Assembly (NCBI GenBank): GCA_025642065.1
Contig: JAODUP010000105.1
Location: 62,001 to 126,000 of the forward strand
DNA length: 64,000 bases
Reading direction: 5' to 3'
Source: Paralvinella palmiformis
Lineage: Eukaryota > Annelida > Polychaeta > Terebellida > Alvinellidae
How positions within the stretch are numbered: position 1 is the stretch's first letter; each line of letters starts with the position of its first letter. The notes under the pieces were generated by a model. That model searched no databases. It was not told where the DNA came from and saw only the letters and a list, made by a program, of their open reading frames with translations. Shown piece after piece: positions 1 to 11,680 of the stretch. A program made the position numbers and the translations under genes.

Positions 1-179
1 AACATGTGTTTATATAAAGATGTTTAGTTGATTACTGACATAACCACATTTGGGTGATTCAAGTAGATTATGTTGTCAGTTTCGAAACTTTTATCTGCTA
101 GCGATTTGTTTTAATGAGAAGAGCAGCTGACAATAATTTGGTTTGCAAGCAGCACCGACCTAACTGTAGTCTCCATCAG

Positions 180-289
180 AGTCAATTTTCTTCCTGTTTG
201 AAGAGATTGACATCGAAGGCCTACAAGAACGTCTGGTTGGAAAGTTAAAAGATTTTTATGTGAATCCTAGGAAATCAGAAGATCTAATA
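180..289 (+). CDS. Internal exon, unrecognised protein (exon a)
   Basis: An open frame runs from 170 through the GT of a good donor (ATA|GTAAGTGG, donor at 290). Two acceptors are possible: CATCAG ending at 179, with a CTAAC branch-point-like motif just upstream, or GAAG ending at 203 after a pyrimidine-rich run. Both give the same frame. The peptide reads about 29-37 residues, charged and helix-like, and contains the string LKDFYVNPRKSEDLI just before the donor. The exon ends in phase 0, which matches the phase-0 start of the exon at 3947. I do not recognise the family. The gene must begin left of the window. Supported by splice signals, open frame and phase agreement with the next two exons; no homology search was possible. 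Confidence 0.55.
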
Positions 290-1849
290 GTAAGTGGTTA
301 TGCTATAGGCATTGTATGTTGGTTGACGTGTTGATTTCGACTCATCCCATGTAGCCTGATAATTTTGCCCAGTGTTAGACTTTGGGCTGATTGACTTGCC
401 ACTGCCCTATGACATCACGTCATTATCAGGTATCAGATGTAGGGTGGTTGGTCAAATTGGAAATGTGCTGAATGATAAAAGGAGTGTGATGTTTTAGCAG
501 TATCTTTGACTTTGAGTTTTCCATGGTTATTCACTGATATTGTTGTTGCATTCAGTTGTGCGTTAAGTATTGCTCTTGGTGAAAGTGATGTTAATTTAAT
601 TGTCATATAATACTATTTTGACTAATACCAGCCGTAGCAGCAGCAAGGACATTACACTGATAATATTGAAATTGTAATAATTATATTAAGTATTTTTTGT
701 GTTATCCCAAGTAAAAGAATATTTCTTTTAGATAGTTTACAAGGGAAATGACACGCAGTAACAAATAATGTTTGGCATGTTTTTTAAAACCACATATTGA
801 TTTGGGTAAATATACTACTGTTTTATAGTTAGTGTAATACAGATTTACTGAGTGTGCCAATTCTCTATAAAAAAATTAAATTCTAGATTTTTCCAAAATA
901 CATTTGTTTGGGCTGAGACTTCACTGAAAACATCCCTCTCTATCCATCCTCTGTTTCTCTCTTGTCTCACGTTCTTTCTTTATATATGTATTCACACAGA
1001 AATGATTATAATTATTATTCAAATTTACATCTCTGAAAGCTCTATTTATTTACCACTGTTTGTGGTAACTTCACAAGTATCAGACAGATGTAAATTACAC
1101 CGTGCTTTGATGCTAATTATTCAGTAGCAGAGGAACCGTTATATGAATGCTGGTTATATGGATGTTAATGTACTTGTAAATCAAACACTTAGCTAGATAG
1201 CTTAGTATGCTTTGTTTATTCATGTAAGCTTATTATATTTATCTGTAGGCATACTTCAGACTTTAATTCCTAGCTAAGTTTATGTTGTCCATACACATTA
1301 AAATCATGATTTATTTATGATTCTAAATTGTACAGTAAATTGAAATGATTAAATTGTATAAATATCAATATGCAACAGAAACAAGTAGAGAATGGAGACT
1401 TAATGTAAATGGGCCAACCAATATCCTAAGACAATGATGGGAAATAAAAGATGAAACACTCTCAGAAACAGGTCTTAGATTGTGTGTGTATGTGAGATCA
1501 GTTTTCTTTAGTAAGCCTCCAGCTACCCATCCTCGCTGGCACCTCACTGTTTATACATATTTATAATTATTTAATTTATACTTAATTATAATGTATTAAT
1601 ATAATCTAAATACTTCAAAGTGCTAATGCTTAATAGATAATTATACTTGATAATGGGCAACCTTTATGGACTAAATCATTTAGTATTTCTCTCTTAGTTT
1701 TAATGCTGGTCCAAGAATGATGATAATTTAACAAACTATAGTCATAAAAGTATTGTAATAGGCTTTTCTTGTGTCCTTGAAGACATGTCTATATCATGAG
1801 ATTTAGTAATTCAAAGATACCAGTACATCAACAATGAATTAACATTGTA
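290..1849 (+). other. Intron sequence, first part, no gene seen
   Basis: AT-rich intron between the exons at 180-289 and 3947-3992, up to the transposable element starting at 1850. Short open frames here look random: low-complexity residues, no splice context. I see no repeat I can name. Confidence 0.45.
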
Positions 1850-3110
1850 GGTATCCGGACATTTAGCCAACGGACACTTAGCCAGCAGACATTTAGCCAA
1901 TATTTGCAGGAGGACATTTAGCCAACAATCATTTTTTTATCTTACCTATACATGTATATTTTTATATTTTTGAGTTTGTGTATGCTCTGCCAATATTATG
2001 TTCTGTTTATGGATGTTGCAAATATAGGCCTATCTTTAGATAAGATGTTACCAAAATAATAAGTATTGTTGCTTTTTGTACAATTTGTATATTTATATTA
2101 ATGTATACTGTTTTCTGTATTATTATATATAAATATAAATAATGATATGCAATATGTTAGGGTTGGGAGGTTTTTTATTTTACACATATAACAATATCTA
2201 CTACAATATGTAATGCAGCAATTGAATTAACAGACTAATCAACATTATGATAACCCAATACCCAGTCTAGTTGGGTGTAGGATAGTTGCTCACCCAGACA
2301 CTTGCTCACCAAGAAAATGAAAAAGTGGACATTTTTAATGAGAGAAAAAGTGCAATAATAAATAAATAAAATAATCTCTGAACTTTAATTCCATAATACT
2401 TGGTAATATTCATCCCAATAATTATATATGTAAACGGATACTAAGAACTATATTTCTGAATTAAAAATCATTTAATTTTTTTTATTATTTCTCATTAAAA
2501 ACTAACTGGTGAGCAAGTGTCCAATTTTTCATTTGTTTGGTGAGCAAGTGTCCAGGTGAGCAACTGTCCGGGTGAGTAACTGTCCGTACTCCATCTAGTT
2601 GACCCCCACTGACTACCTAACTGTAGCTGGTATGTGGGTAATTACTACTTGTATATACGGTAGATAATCCACTAGTCTCATAATAACCTTCTATCCAATG
2701 TTGACACTTACATATATTGTAATGTTTTTAAGATGTGACTTCAAAACCCGGGTGACATATAATAGTGTTAAATGTGAATTTGTACAATGAATTGAATAAA
2801 ATTCAATTATATACACTGTGACGCTTGGATATAACAGCTGTGGACTATATGTAACATCTGTGTTTGAAAGTTTTAGAATATGAGATATTACTTTGTGTTT
2901 ATTACATTCGTATAGTGAATTACAAAAATACAATTACATACACTAGTTTGTATTTATTGAAACAACTATATTTATAGTGAAAGCTCCCATAAACATAATC
3001 AAACATTTTGAATGTTGGCTAAATGTCCCCCCTGCAAATAATGGCTAAATGTCCGTTGGCCAAGTGTCCGTTGACTGAATATCCATTGGCTAAATGTCCC
3101 GGATTCAACC
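1850..3110. mobile_element. Foldback/MITE-like element with repeat-built inverted ends
   Basis: The left arm (about 1850-1931) carries four copies of a ~15-bp unit, consensus GGACATTTAGCCAAC. The right arm (about 3008-3110) carries the same units in reverse complement, including the shared spacer TTTGCAGG. The outermost bases also pair: GGT-ATCCGG on the left against GGTTGAATCCGG on the right. TTGTA flanks both ends (1845-1849 and 3111-3115), consistent with a 5-bp target duplication. The core is AT-rich with no transposase-like frame, so the element is probably non-autonomous. It contains a second element of the same design (2272-2593). It lies in the intron of the left-edge gene. Superfamily is not assignable by eye. 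Confidence 0.65.
2272..2593. mobile_element. Nested small element, GGACACTTGCTCACC-type inverted ends
   Basis: The left end (2272-2335) reads GATAGTTGCTCACCC, then GACACTTGCTCACC, then a GAAAATGAAAAAGTGGACA-like stretch. The right end (about 2505-2593) carries the reverse complement with four GGACA-type units (for example TGGTGAGCAAGTGTCC). The flanks repeat TCTAGTTG at 2266-2273 and 2594-2601, giving a 6-8 bp target duplication whose exact limit is ambiguous because TG also belongs to the element end. About 320 bp, AT-rich core, no coding capacity. Its terminal units share the GGACA start and ~15-bp length of the surrounding element but differ after that. Confidence 0.65.
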
Positions 3111-3946
3111 TTGTATTATGGAGAATCGTTTCAGTGAGTATGACCAATGAGTGGAATGATTCATCTTCTTTTAACCATGATGTAAAAACCAATGTCTTGT
3201 TTTAATCCAACAAATCCACCTGTTGTCAAATAGTATTAAGCATGTAATTGTTCATTAGTAAAAAATGTAATTAAAATAATGGTATCATCCATTAAATGCG
3301 AAATCTCATCACTGTTGATTAATAATTGTCTAGGCTAATGTAGCAAGTAACTGAATGATTTAAACTAGTTATCTTATTGATAATCTATTTTCAAGTTATA
3401 AAACAGTCTGTTCTGTTGGTGTGCTTTTTTGGCAAAATGAGTTCTTTTTCTAATATGTGTTCAGCTTAAAGGCATTTAAAGAACACTGCTACCAATTATT
3501 GGTCTTGTTAAGAATCAGGGTATGTGTGAATTTATTGACAAGAAAAGGCTAATTGGACAGACTTCTAGCTGTATTTCTCCTGCCTGTGATGAGATAAGCC
3601 GCTGAGTTTCTTCAATATTGAGAAGTCAAACCCTGACAGTGAGACAACCTCATATAGGACAGCTTTCTTTTGGAAAGCTGCTTATTCTTTATCAATATGA
3701 AATGAAATCAACTGTATTTAATGTCGTATTATATATTGCTATTAAATCTAGTAATGACTCTTTATCTACACCAAAATTTAAAACAAAACCCATTTATTAT
3801 AAAGTTTCTGCCAGGAAAAACGTCACTGGTCAATGCTAACCCAATGGACAGTTGGCTGCTAGTCTTTTCCTCTTCAGGTTCTGGTTTTGGGTCTGGTTAA
3901 AATATTCATATGTGTCTGGGTAATTTTAATGTGTTACAATTTCTAG
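3111..3946 (+). other. Intron sequence, second part, no gene seen
   Basis: Remainder of the intron upstream of the 46-base exon at 3947. AT-rich, no recognisable repeat or coding segment. The short open frame at 3618-3839 has no splice context or family resemblance. Confidence 0.4.
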
Positions 3947-3992
3947 GAGATAGCAGCACCATTTAATATATCCATCCAAGATGTTGAATCTG
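3947..3992 (+). CDS. Short internal exon, unrecognised protein (exon b)
   Basis: A 46-base exon bounded by a strong acceptor (CAATTTCTAG|GAG) and a strong donor (TCTG|GTAAGG). It starts in phase 0, matching exon a, and ends in phase 1, matching the exon at 6007. The peptide is EIAAPFNISIQDVES plus the first base of a Gly codon. Spliced to the next exon it reads ...DVES-G-FTWNDMDD..., uninterrupted. The small size is typical of an internal metazoan exon. No family recognised. The case rests on two good splice sites and double phase agreement. Confidence 0.65.
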
Positions 3993-6006
3993 GTAAGGGA
4001 TTTAAATATGTGGTCCTCTTATGAATTAAGTGATGTACTTTTTTAGACATAGATCGCCAAGTATCTAAAATTAATTAAAAGCATTATTTCAATAAGATAT
4101 AAAAAAATGTGATGTTACTAATTTGTCCACTGCTTTGGAAATGTCACAAAAATCTGATCAGATTCACAAAGTAGTAATTCTTTAGTCATCTTTAATGAGT
4201 TAGCTCATCATCAAAGATTATTTATGAACCAGATTGCATTTTATGTTCCATAGCTATCATTTCTTATAAAATATATTTATATTTTTGTTATTTGATTTGT
4301 TAAAAGAGCACAAATAAATAAGGTAGATGTAATGGAAGTTTGCTCACAATCTATTTACTATAAAATTGGTTTGTTTATTCTTATTATCAGAAAAATTACA
4401 CATTTCATTAAATTACACAGTCAACTCTAAATGAACTAAGATTGTTAGGAGACAAGGTTATAAGCTGGATTATTAATAATCTGGATTAAATTGGTCCATT
4501 TAACAGCTATATTTTCAGGTAATACTTGGAGAGATATCTTGGTCAACTAGTTATTCTGAATTCTAGTTACCAGAAAATGAAAGCTAGTTCATCTATAGTT
4601 AGATTGTATTGTATGTCACTAAGTATAACTAACTTTCACAGTGTCAGTGTAGACTATTTTCATGTACTTTTAGTTAGCATAACATTTAATTTCAAACGTT
4701 TGAATTTTAACTCTAAAAGACAACAACAAAAAACTACAATAAACAATGGATTGAATAGAAATTTTACATAACTGGCTTTTCAGGGAGGGAAACACAGATT
4801 GTCTTCCCACAGGGACAAATTCTAAATAAACTTTAATATAGACTTTGGATTATAATGGGATGGTAAGGAGGGGAAACATTGCCAGGTGCCTTAGGCTGGA
4901 TAGGGAACTCAGATGATTGAATATTCCCAGAGTCAGGATTCAATCCTAACAACAATCACATCATGACCATGAGCAAAGAGTTTTATGCCATAACTCACTG
5001 AATGGCCAAAGAGAGAGAGAGAGAAGAAAGATAAAACCGAAAAACTTGGTAACCAATGAATCTGATCTTATTCAGTTATTGTTCAAGGTGACCAGCCTGA
5101 CCTCTGTGTAATGATCATTGTGGCAATCTAGTTGTAATATCATTTAAACAAAAGTAAGAATATATCTTATATAGTGTAACAGATGGAATAAAATCAAGGA
5201 AGTTATGAGTGAATGAGCCAAAATTAATGTTCACCCAAGGACTGAAAGAATAATGATAATCTGACCAACAATAGGGAATAGGAGTAACTGATAATTCTGT
5301 CCCTTTTTTTATAAAATGGAATGGTGGCTTAGTTACATGCCACATGTACACCAGGAATAAGGTGAATACTGCAAGCAAACTCGTCATCAGAAGAGAACAT
5401 ACATATTTTAGTACTGTTATCTTAACAAAGATATAGGTACAAAGTGTGTGCTGTGGATAAAATGGTAACACCATGAAAATATATATAGCTGTATGTGTGG
5501 GTGGGTGGGTGTTAATACATATATGATATATGCTTATTGTTTAAGTAATTCATATCATGTTTAATAGCTATAGCACTTTATATCTAGCATCCAATGTTTT
5601 CTGCTATCACCTATAATAGTAGAGATGTGTCACATACTGTCATTATCAGTCTGTATCTATAAAATGTAATGCTTGTCATACAGCAACATGTTGCTCTTAG
5701 TATGTAAGGAAAGAGGGCAAAAAGATTATATGCATTTGAATGATAATAATAGTGTTATAGGTCTTAATTGTTCACATAATATCTCTTCTGCGTTTGGTAG
5801 GGTGAATGGCACTAAACGTAACCACAGATCTTCAGATCTGAGATTGAAGTCTGCTGCTGCCTGTGTCCGTGGAATATTTTATTCATAAAGAAAAAGATTT
5901 TGACCGACTATGCATCCCAGGAGAGACCACCGACAACACAAAATATAGTGATTGCTAACTCACATTTGTTTGGTAACTCACAACTTTTGGTTGGTCCACT
6001 ATTCAG
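3993..6006 (+). other. Intron sequence between exons b and c
   Basis: AT-rich intron holding a tRNA-like SINE remnant (4875-5010) and a short (GA)n run near 5013-5026. A 119-codon open frame on the opposite strand (5115-5474) has no motif, splice context or codon bias and is within chance expectation for this base composition. Confidence 0.4.
4875..5010 (+). repeat. Probable tRNA-derived SINE remnant
   Basis: GGCTGGATAGGGAACTC resembles a pol III A box and GGATTCAATCC a B box, about 50 bases apart. Downstream, GAGCAAAGAGTTTTATGCC leads into TAACTCACTGAATGG, like the CACT-rich tails of SINE family 2 elsewhere in the window. Diverged; limits approximate. Confidence 0.35.
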
Positions 6007-6119
6007 GTTTCACATGGAATGATATGGATGATACAGTTTACAGTGCTTCATGGACAAATGCCCAGTATGATGGTTTGAGTAACCCTGTTGCAGCTGTTGA
6101 GAATAAGATCAGATTTTGA
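6007..6119 (+). CDS. Terminal exon with stop codon, unrecognised protein (exon c)
   Basis: Acceptor CCACTATTCAG|GTTTC. Joining the G left from exon b to GT here completes a Gly codon and opens 36 further codons ending in TGA (6117-6119). The peptide contains FTWNDMDDTVYSASWT followed by NAQYDGLSNPVAAVENKIRF at the C-terminus. It is acidic, compositionally normal and unlike the AT-rich noise frames around it. No membrane segment or recognised domain is visible. An AATAAA lies 117 bases downstream at 6236. Taken together, exons at 180, 3947 and 6007 form the last part of a + strand gene whose product I cannot name. Additional skipped exons in between cannot be excluded. Confidence 0.7.
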
Positions 6120-6173
6120 TCTTACTTAACTAGATATAATTTTATTAAATATTTGTACCATAGGGAATTTCTG

Positions 6174-6174
<1 letters not shown>

Positions 6175-6232
<58 letters not shown>
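6175..6232. repeat. (TA)n microsatellite
   Basis: About 29 uninterrupted TA units in the 3' UTR position of the left-edge gene. Confidence 0.95.
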
Positions 6233-6235
<3 letters not shown>

Positions 6236-6236
<1 letters not shown>

Positions 6237-6241
6237 ATAAA
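6236..6241 (+). promoter_or_regulatory. Possible polyadenylation signal
   Basis: AATAAA 117 bases after the TGA of the terminal exon, immediately after a (TA)n tract. Such hexamers are common in AT-rich DNA; position is the only support. Confidence 0.4.
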
Positions 6242-6371
6242 ATTATGTTAGGGCCTTAATTATTATAATATATGCAGTGACACGGTGTCATGTATAGAAT
6301 TACAGACTAGCTGCAGTTATATACAGTACCTGTTGAAATATTATAACTATAACAGATACAATTTATGAACA

Positions 6372-6372
<1 letters not shown>

Positions 6373-6457
<85 letters not shown>
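6373..6457. repeat. Compound (ATCT)n-(AG)n microsatellite
   Basis: About 13 ATCT units followed, after TAGAC, by about 16 AG units. Confidence 0.95.
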
Positions 6458-6461
<4 letters not shown>

Positions 6462-9147
6462 GACTCTAGATAAACATCAGTTAGTTCAGGAATCCAAAAT
6501 GTGTACAATTAGGAAATGGTGGGTGTCATTTTGTTTCCGGTCATTCACCCATCCAAACACATGATCATTTTCTTAATGTTTATCTTTGTGTCTTCTGGGG
6601 TTCAGCATTATGTGGATAGGATGAGGTAATGAGCTATTCTTGTTGTTCTTGTTAATGGCTGTTGTATCAGCTAAAGCGATCAACAGAGTGTTAATATTGT
6701 AGGAGCAAATGCTGTATTAATATATTGTTCAATATTTTATCGACCAGGTTGCCAGATGAGAATAGAAAATCTTTTGAAGATTAGTTTTTATTATTCACCT
6801 GTTCAAGGTGAATTTTGAGTCAACAGTATGGAACTTCCTCAATATGTTTTGTTAAGTTACAAGTACCTCATATTGAGACTTTTGTGTATAGTACTGTTAA
6901 TTAGTTGGTACTTAGGTGAGGATGTTTTATTTAATATACATTATTTTTTATAGACAGTAGTTAACAAAGTACAGATTATGTAGCTTTTGATAGAAAACAA
7001 CAGTAAAGGCAGCTGAAGTTATAGTAAAACAAGCTGAAATGTCTTAAGTGTTTCATTCATTAGAAGTTTATTAGAACCTGAAATACTTAACACTCAGATG
7101 GTGTGCTTAACTTGGGCACACTGAAATCAATGCAAATTGAATCATGTTTCATTATTGTCTTGATTCTTTTAAAAAGAGTAATTGAATCTAGGTTGGTGTT
7201 GTTATTTTCAGTACAACATCTCCGTTTTTTAGTGAATTCCATTTAGGGTGCTTCTTGATCAACATTTACACATACCTGCACACATGAACAATATGTTTCT
7301 AATTGTATTTGTAGTAAATAATAAGTGTCTGACAAGCTATTCTTAAAATAATGAATGCATGACTATTTTCATGTGTTTTTACACTTTTGTTGCACCAAGA
7401 TTTGGAAATTATGTATAGATACTAAGTATACATATTTTTATTTACCCCACACACGCATGGGCATGCACAAACATGTACATTGATAATACATCTAGGCCAA
7501 ACATCCACTTTTATTATATGAGAAATACATAATGTATGTTTTAGGTCACATGATGCTCTCAGTCACTGCCATCCTATTTGTGTGTGTCCTAAAACATGCA
7601 CATACATCCTTGCATCCATCTATATCTCTTTCCTATGTTCATCAGGTTAACTATTTGTATTAGCTTGGTATGTGTCAAATAGAAATATATGCTACATGAT
7701 TTAGTTGAGCATGTCTAAATATATGTATGGTGTAGCACTGGATAGATGTACATGGTTAAATCACTTCATCTTTGAATAATCAGACCGAGCTATAAAAAAG
7801 AGAAGTGAGTTTGTCATCCCTAAATTAATCTCTCTGTAGTCACTCATTTCTTGGACATCTGCTACACTAATTTCTGTTGGGCAAAAAAGAAATTTTTCGC
7901 CTTTGTTGTCTTCAGTAAGTGAACGTAATACTGAAGGCAGCTGATTTAACTTCCTCAACAAAATATATCACTTGGCTAAAATATCCAGATAATATATGTG
8001 CCAAGTTTATACACGTTTATATTCGATGATTTTGTGTCATATCCCTAACAGTTTAATTTACCACAATTCAGTTAAGTTGACATAAAAATGGAATTAGTGA
8101 TTTGGACAATGACAGTGTCATTGAATGGGATCTCAGCTAATAAGGACCAGTGAGTTATTGGGCATCATTGAAACTCCTTGTTAATGGTCACAGTGTCTGG
8201 GAAGTCAGCCACGTCTTAAATGCTTGCAGTGACACTATAGTAAGGTGCTCAGCAGCTGGCAAGGCTTTCTCCTGAATATCTATTATAAATTATAATCTTT
8301 TTTTTAAATTTATCCCCATGGGGAAGAATTACTATGTAGTTCATCTATGCCTCCCTCACTGAGTTAGCTAGTCATGTTAAAAACTAAATTCCAACCATAT
8401 TGTTACTATATTATTACTTAATCTGTTGCTCTTGTTAACTAACTTTCAAAGAAGAGTCTCTATTCATATATAGATAAATTGATGTTGGGAGTGATATTAC
8501 AGAGAAACAGTGGTCGTTGTGACAAAGTCAACCAACAGCATCTTGTCTTCATTGATTTGCTATGTTATAACGACAGCAACGTTGCTATTGTGATTGAAAA
8601 TCTGACAGGATTTATTCTGAAATGTGCTAACAGAAACTATTAGCAATCCGGAGATAATGACATGATGCATCATAGTCAGGTGATGCTGCAGTCAGAGTAA
8701 TGTGATTTGCTACTGGTTAATTTCACTGGTTACCGCAACCTTTATAATCCAGCTTATAATATATTGTTCACTGGTTAGAATGGGATAGTGTAGTGGCAGG
8801 CCAAGGAACTTAGGAAATTGATAGTCCTGTATTATAAGGACTGCAGTGTGGTGCCATTTTCTAACAGAACACCTATTCAGAGTTTTGAGAGAAATCGTAA
8901 GGCAGTTATACATTTCATGTGGCTGGACTCACTTTTTAGACCTGGCTACATTAGAAATGCATGTTAAATTGGCTCATAATGTATGTCCATCATTAAACAT
9001 TTTACTTGGTTCTAAATAGGAAATTACCTCTATGGCTTTTACTGCATATTGCCATTGTATAATTCCTTGTTATAAGGGTGTATTAATAAATTTACTTTTT
9101 TTATTAAATTTACATTATTTTTACTTTTATTAAATAATGAAAAGTAT
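6458..9147. other. Intergenic stretch without recognised gene
   Basis: AT-rich sequence with no coding segment, no paired splice signals and no repeat I could match to others in the window. Short open frames at 7761-7961 and 8710-8913 (minus strand) show no family resemblance. Confidence 0.4.
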
Positions 9148-9305
9148 TATGAGCAGGTGCAGTGGTTACACCACTGCCCTGCAGTAAACCTCCAGGTTGT
9201 GGCTTCAAATTTGGCTCACATCTATGTTTGGGTTTGTTTTTTTATCTGAGACACTGATGCACTCAGTGATAATATCCCAGGTGTGAGCAGTAAAATAATG
9301 AGCAC
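9148..9305 (+). mobile_element. SINE family 2 copy, diverged
   Basis: A-box-like GTGCAGTGGTTACACC and B-box-like GTGGCTTCAAATTTGG are followed by the family 2 body: CTCACATCTATGTTTGGG, then CCCAGGTGTGAGCAG. The same order (Box A, Box B, C(A/T)GTGTTTGTGGGATGTTT, CAGGTGTTACCAGCA) recurs near 11.3, 16.1, 20.7 and 40.4 kb. No clean target duplication seen. Confidence 0.55.
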
Positions 9306-9406
9306 CATTTTATGCAAATTGTGTTTTGAAGTGTTAATATGTTTTTGCCATTTAATGAGTAACCAGCTGATAACGTGTAGCTATCTCATTGATTCTGGCA
9401 AATGTA

Positions 9407-9414
9407 GTATATAT

Positions 9415-9459
<45 letters not shown>
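9407..9459. repeat. (TA)n microsatellite
   Basis: Long TA tract with one phase slip near 9424. Confidence 0.95.
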
Positions 9460-9461
<2 letters not shown>

Positions 9462-9564
9462 CAGTTAATTAATCTGTATAATCAGGTAATTATTATTACC
9501 TGAAATTTTCATGTAATATGTATTAAATTTCAGTTACCAATAGACATTTTACTTGGTACTATAC

Positions 9565-9760
<196 letters not shown>

Positions 9761-11290
9761 CTGACTGATTGTTTGTTTGTAAGGATAAGCAACTTGGTGA
9801 AAATACAAGGTAATAACAGGAAGTGATGGAGGGCAGGGAAGGGCTGGTTATGCATATTTAACTGGGGTTCATGATGGTATTATTTCAGTATTAAATTCAA
9901 CTCTATATTCTGTGTGGCTCAGATAGTCCTACTTCTACTTTATCTTACTAGTGCCAGGACCTGATGCTTTCCGAGAACACATCTCCCAGAGGATTGTCGA
10001 CCACAGATTGAATGAATGCCAAATGATGGATGATAGAGTGCTGCTGACAGCAGTGGATTGTGGCTCTAGTTGTTTCTTGCAGCCAATGAAAAGTGGCTAA
10101 TATGTTAATAGAACACTGTATTTCTGTATACATTGGCATGGATACCGGTACCTCTATATGAAGTGGATTAGTTTAGTAAAAGAAAATTGTTAATAATCAT
10201 AATTTGGTTTAAATGTTTGTTTAGCTCAGTTTGTAATTAGAGAATATTGCAAATGAGAAATTAGTACATTAATGCTATATTGAAATTAACAGTAAGAAAA
10301 AAGTCATCTTAACATTGTCAAGATTTGTAGTTAAAAATAGGATCTCCAGTGTCAGGTTTGGGGTATTGTGCATTAAACACTTTAAGTCAATGACATGTTT
10401 TGCTGAAGCGATAAAAACTGGTTGAGTAAAGCTCAGCTACATGGCTGGCTGGCTAGTAGCCACTTTACTTTTTAGTTATTGTTTCACTATTATAATAATG
10501 TTAATTTATAATATTTGGTATTATGAATTAAGTCATAGTGAATAGAAATATCTGTGTGTTTACGGAGAAATAAGAATGCTCCGTATTTGATTCTGTCTGG
10601 GTGTCATGTGCTCCTTGGAGTGACATGGAAACAATCAGATGTAATCCACTTTGTATTGATTTCACGGTAGACCTTGGGAGGGCACAGACCTCCGCTAAGT
10701 AAGCCTAACTCTGTTTATTGTGTTATGTCTTTAAGGAGTTCCTGGGTGGCCTCACTGAGTGTTCCCACTGTCAGTGCATTGTTCTGATTTCCAGCTGCTT
10801 CCGGGCATCAGTCGAGCACATTTCAGATGGAATCTGTCCACTTTTAAGGCTGAGACAATGGTTTTAGTTTTCTTGTGGCATTGTATTTTAGTGATTAATT
10901 GTACTGTAAATAACAATTACCTTGGTGCGTTTTCTTCTGTGCCCCTTTCAGTTGATTTGTTAAAGAAATAAACTTATATCGGACTTGCTTTACATTATGT
11001 AAAATTGGCAAAACCCAGGCTCCACTGAGTAGCAGGTTTTAAGAGTCACTGAAGAATTCCTGCTTGGATTCACTCTCAATTACAGCCATGGTATATTACC
11101 ACATCTTTTGTGTTCAAGTGTATAGATAGTGCAAAATTTAACATGAGCTTATTTGTCTGTGATATGCTTATACACACATTTATAAGTGGTAACTATAATA
11201 ATTGTATACATATATTGAGTTAATATGTGCAAAATAAGAAATTGCGTGTGCAGCCAATTCTGTTTAACTTTAAGGCTTTATTTTATGCTA
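9761..11290. other. Intergenic stretch without recognised gene
   Basis: No repeat match and no convincing exon. A pyrimidine-rich acceptor-like site (GATTTCCAG at about 10793) precedes an open stretch but no paired donor is visible. Confidence 0.35.
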
Positions 11291-11418
11291 TTGTTTTGCG
11301 GCACTCTTGGTTGGTTGTTCGAATCCGACTCACACCTGTGTTTGTGGGATGTTTCCTTGTGGAGTCAACCCTTTGCAATATGTCTCAGGTGTTACAAGCA
11401 GGGCCAAGGCTATACAAA
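11291..11418 (+). mobile_element. SINE family 2 copy leading into an ACTC array
   Basis: B-box-like TTGTTCGAATCCGACTC, then CACACCTGTGTTTGTGGG, GATGTTTCC, CAGGTGTTACAAGCAGGG and CCAAGGCTATACAAAACTC. The last bases run without a break into the (ACTC)n array, so the array looks like the expanded 3' tail of this SINE. The A-box half is weak or truncated. This is the best-preserved family 2 body in the window. Confidence 0.7.
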
Positions 11419-11615
11419 ACTCACTCACTCACTCACTCACTCACTCACTCACTCACTCACTCACTCACTCACTCACTCACTCACTCACTCACTCACTCAC
11501 TCACTCACTCACTCACTCACTCACTCACTCACTCACTCACTCACTCACTCACTCACTCACTCACCACCACCACCACTCACTCACTCACCACTCACTCACT
11601 CACTCACTCACTCAC
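11419..11615. repeat. (ACTC)n array
   Basis: About 36 perfect ACTC units to 11564, an internal (CAC)n patch, then a second run to 11615. It reads as Thr-His-Ser-Leu in every frame because the unit is four bases long, which explains the long frames there. Likely a SINE tail expansion. Confidence 0.95.
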
Positions 11616-11680
11616 CCTTGTTTGTGGGAGAAGCAGTTTGTATCGTATGTCTGTATAATTATTTTCAGAATAATATTTTT
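11616..11680 (+). repeat. Fragment of SINE family 2 beyond the array
   Basis: CCTTGTTTGTGGGAGAAGCAG resembles the CCTGTGTTTGTGGGATGTTT block, and TTTGTATCGTATGTCTG resembles TTTGCAATATGTCTCAGG of the copy before the array. This suggests a second, partial SINE in tandem, or a slippage duplicate. Confidence 0.4.

Noticed and set aside
4519..4553. Additional coding exon after TATTTTCAG
   Set aside because: In the required phase it meets a stop after about ten codons and no donor precedes it.
5115..5474. 119-codon minus-strand frame
   Set aside because: No motif, no splice context, and a frame of this length is within chance expectation in a 64-kb AT-rich window. It also lies in the intron of a + strand gene.
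6175..6457. CRISPR-like or regulatory array
   Set aside because: Simple TA, ATCT and AG repeats without unique spacers.
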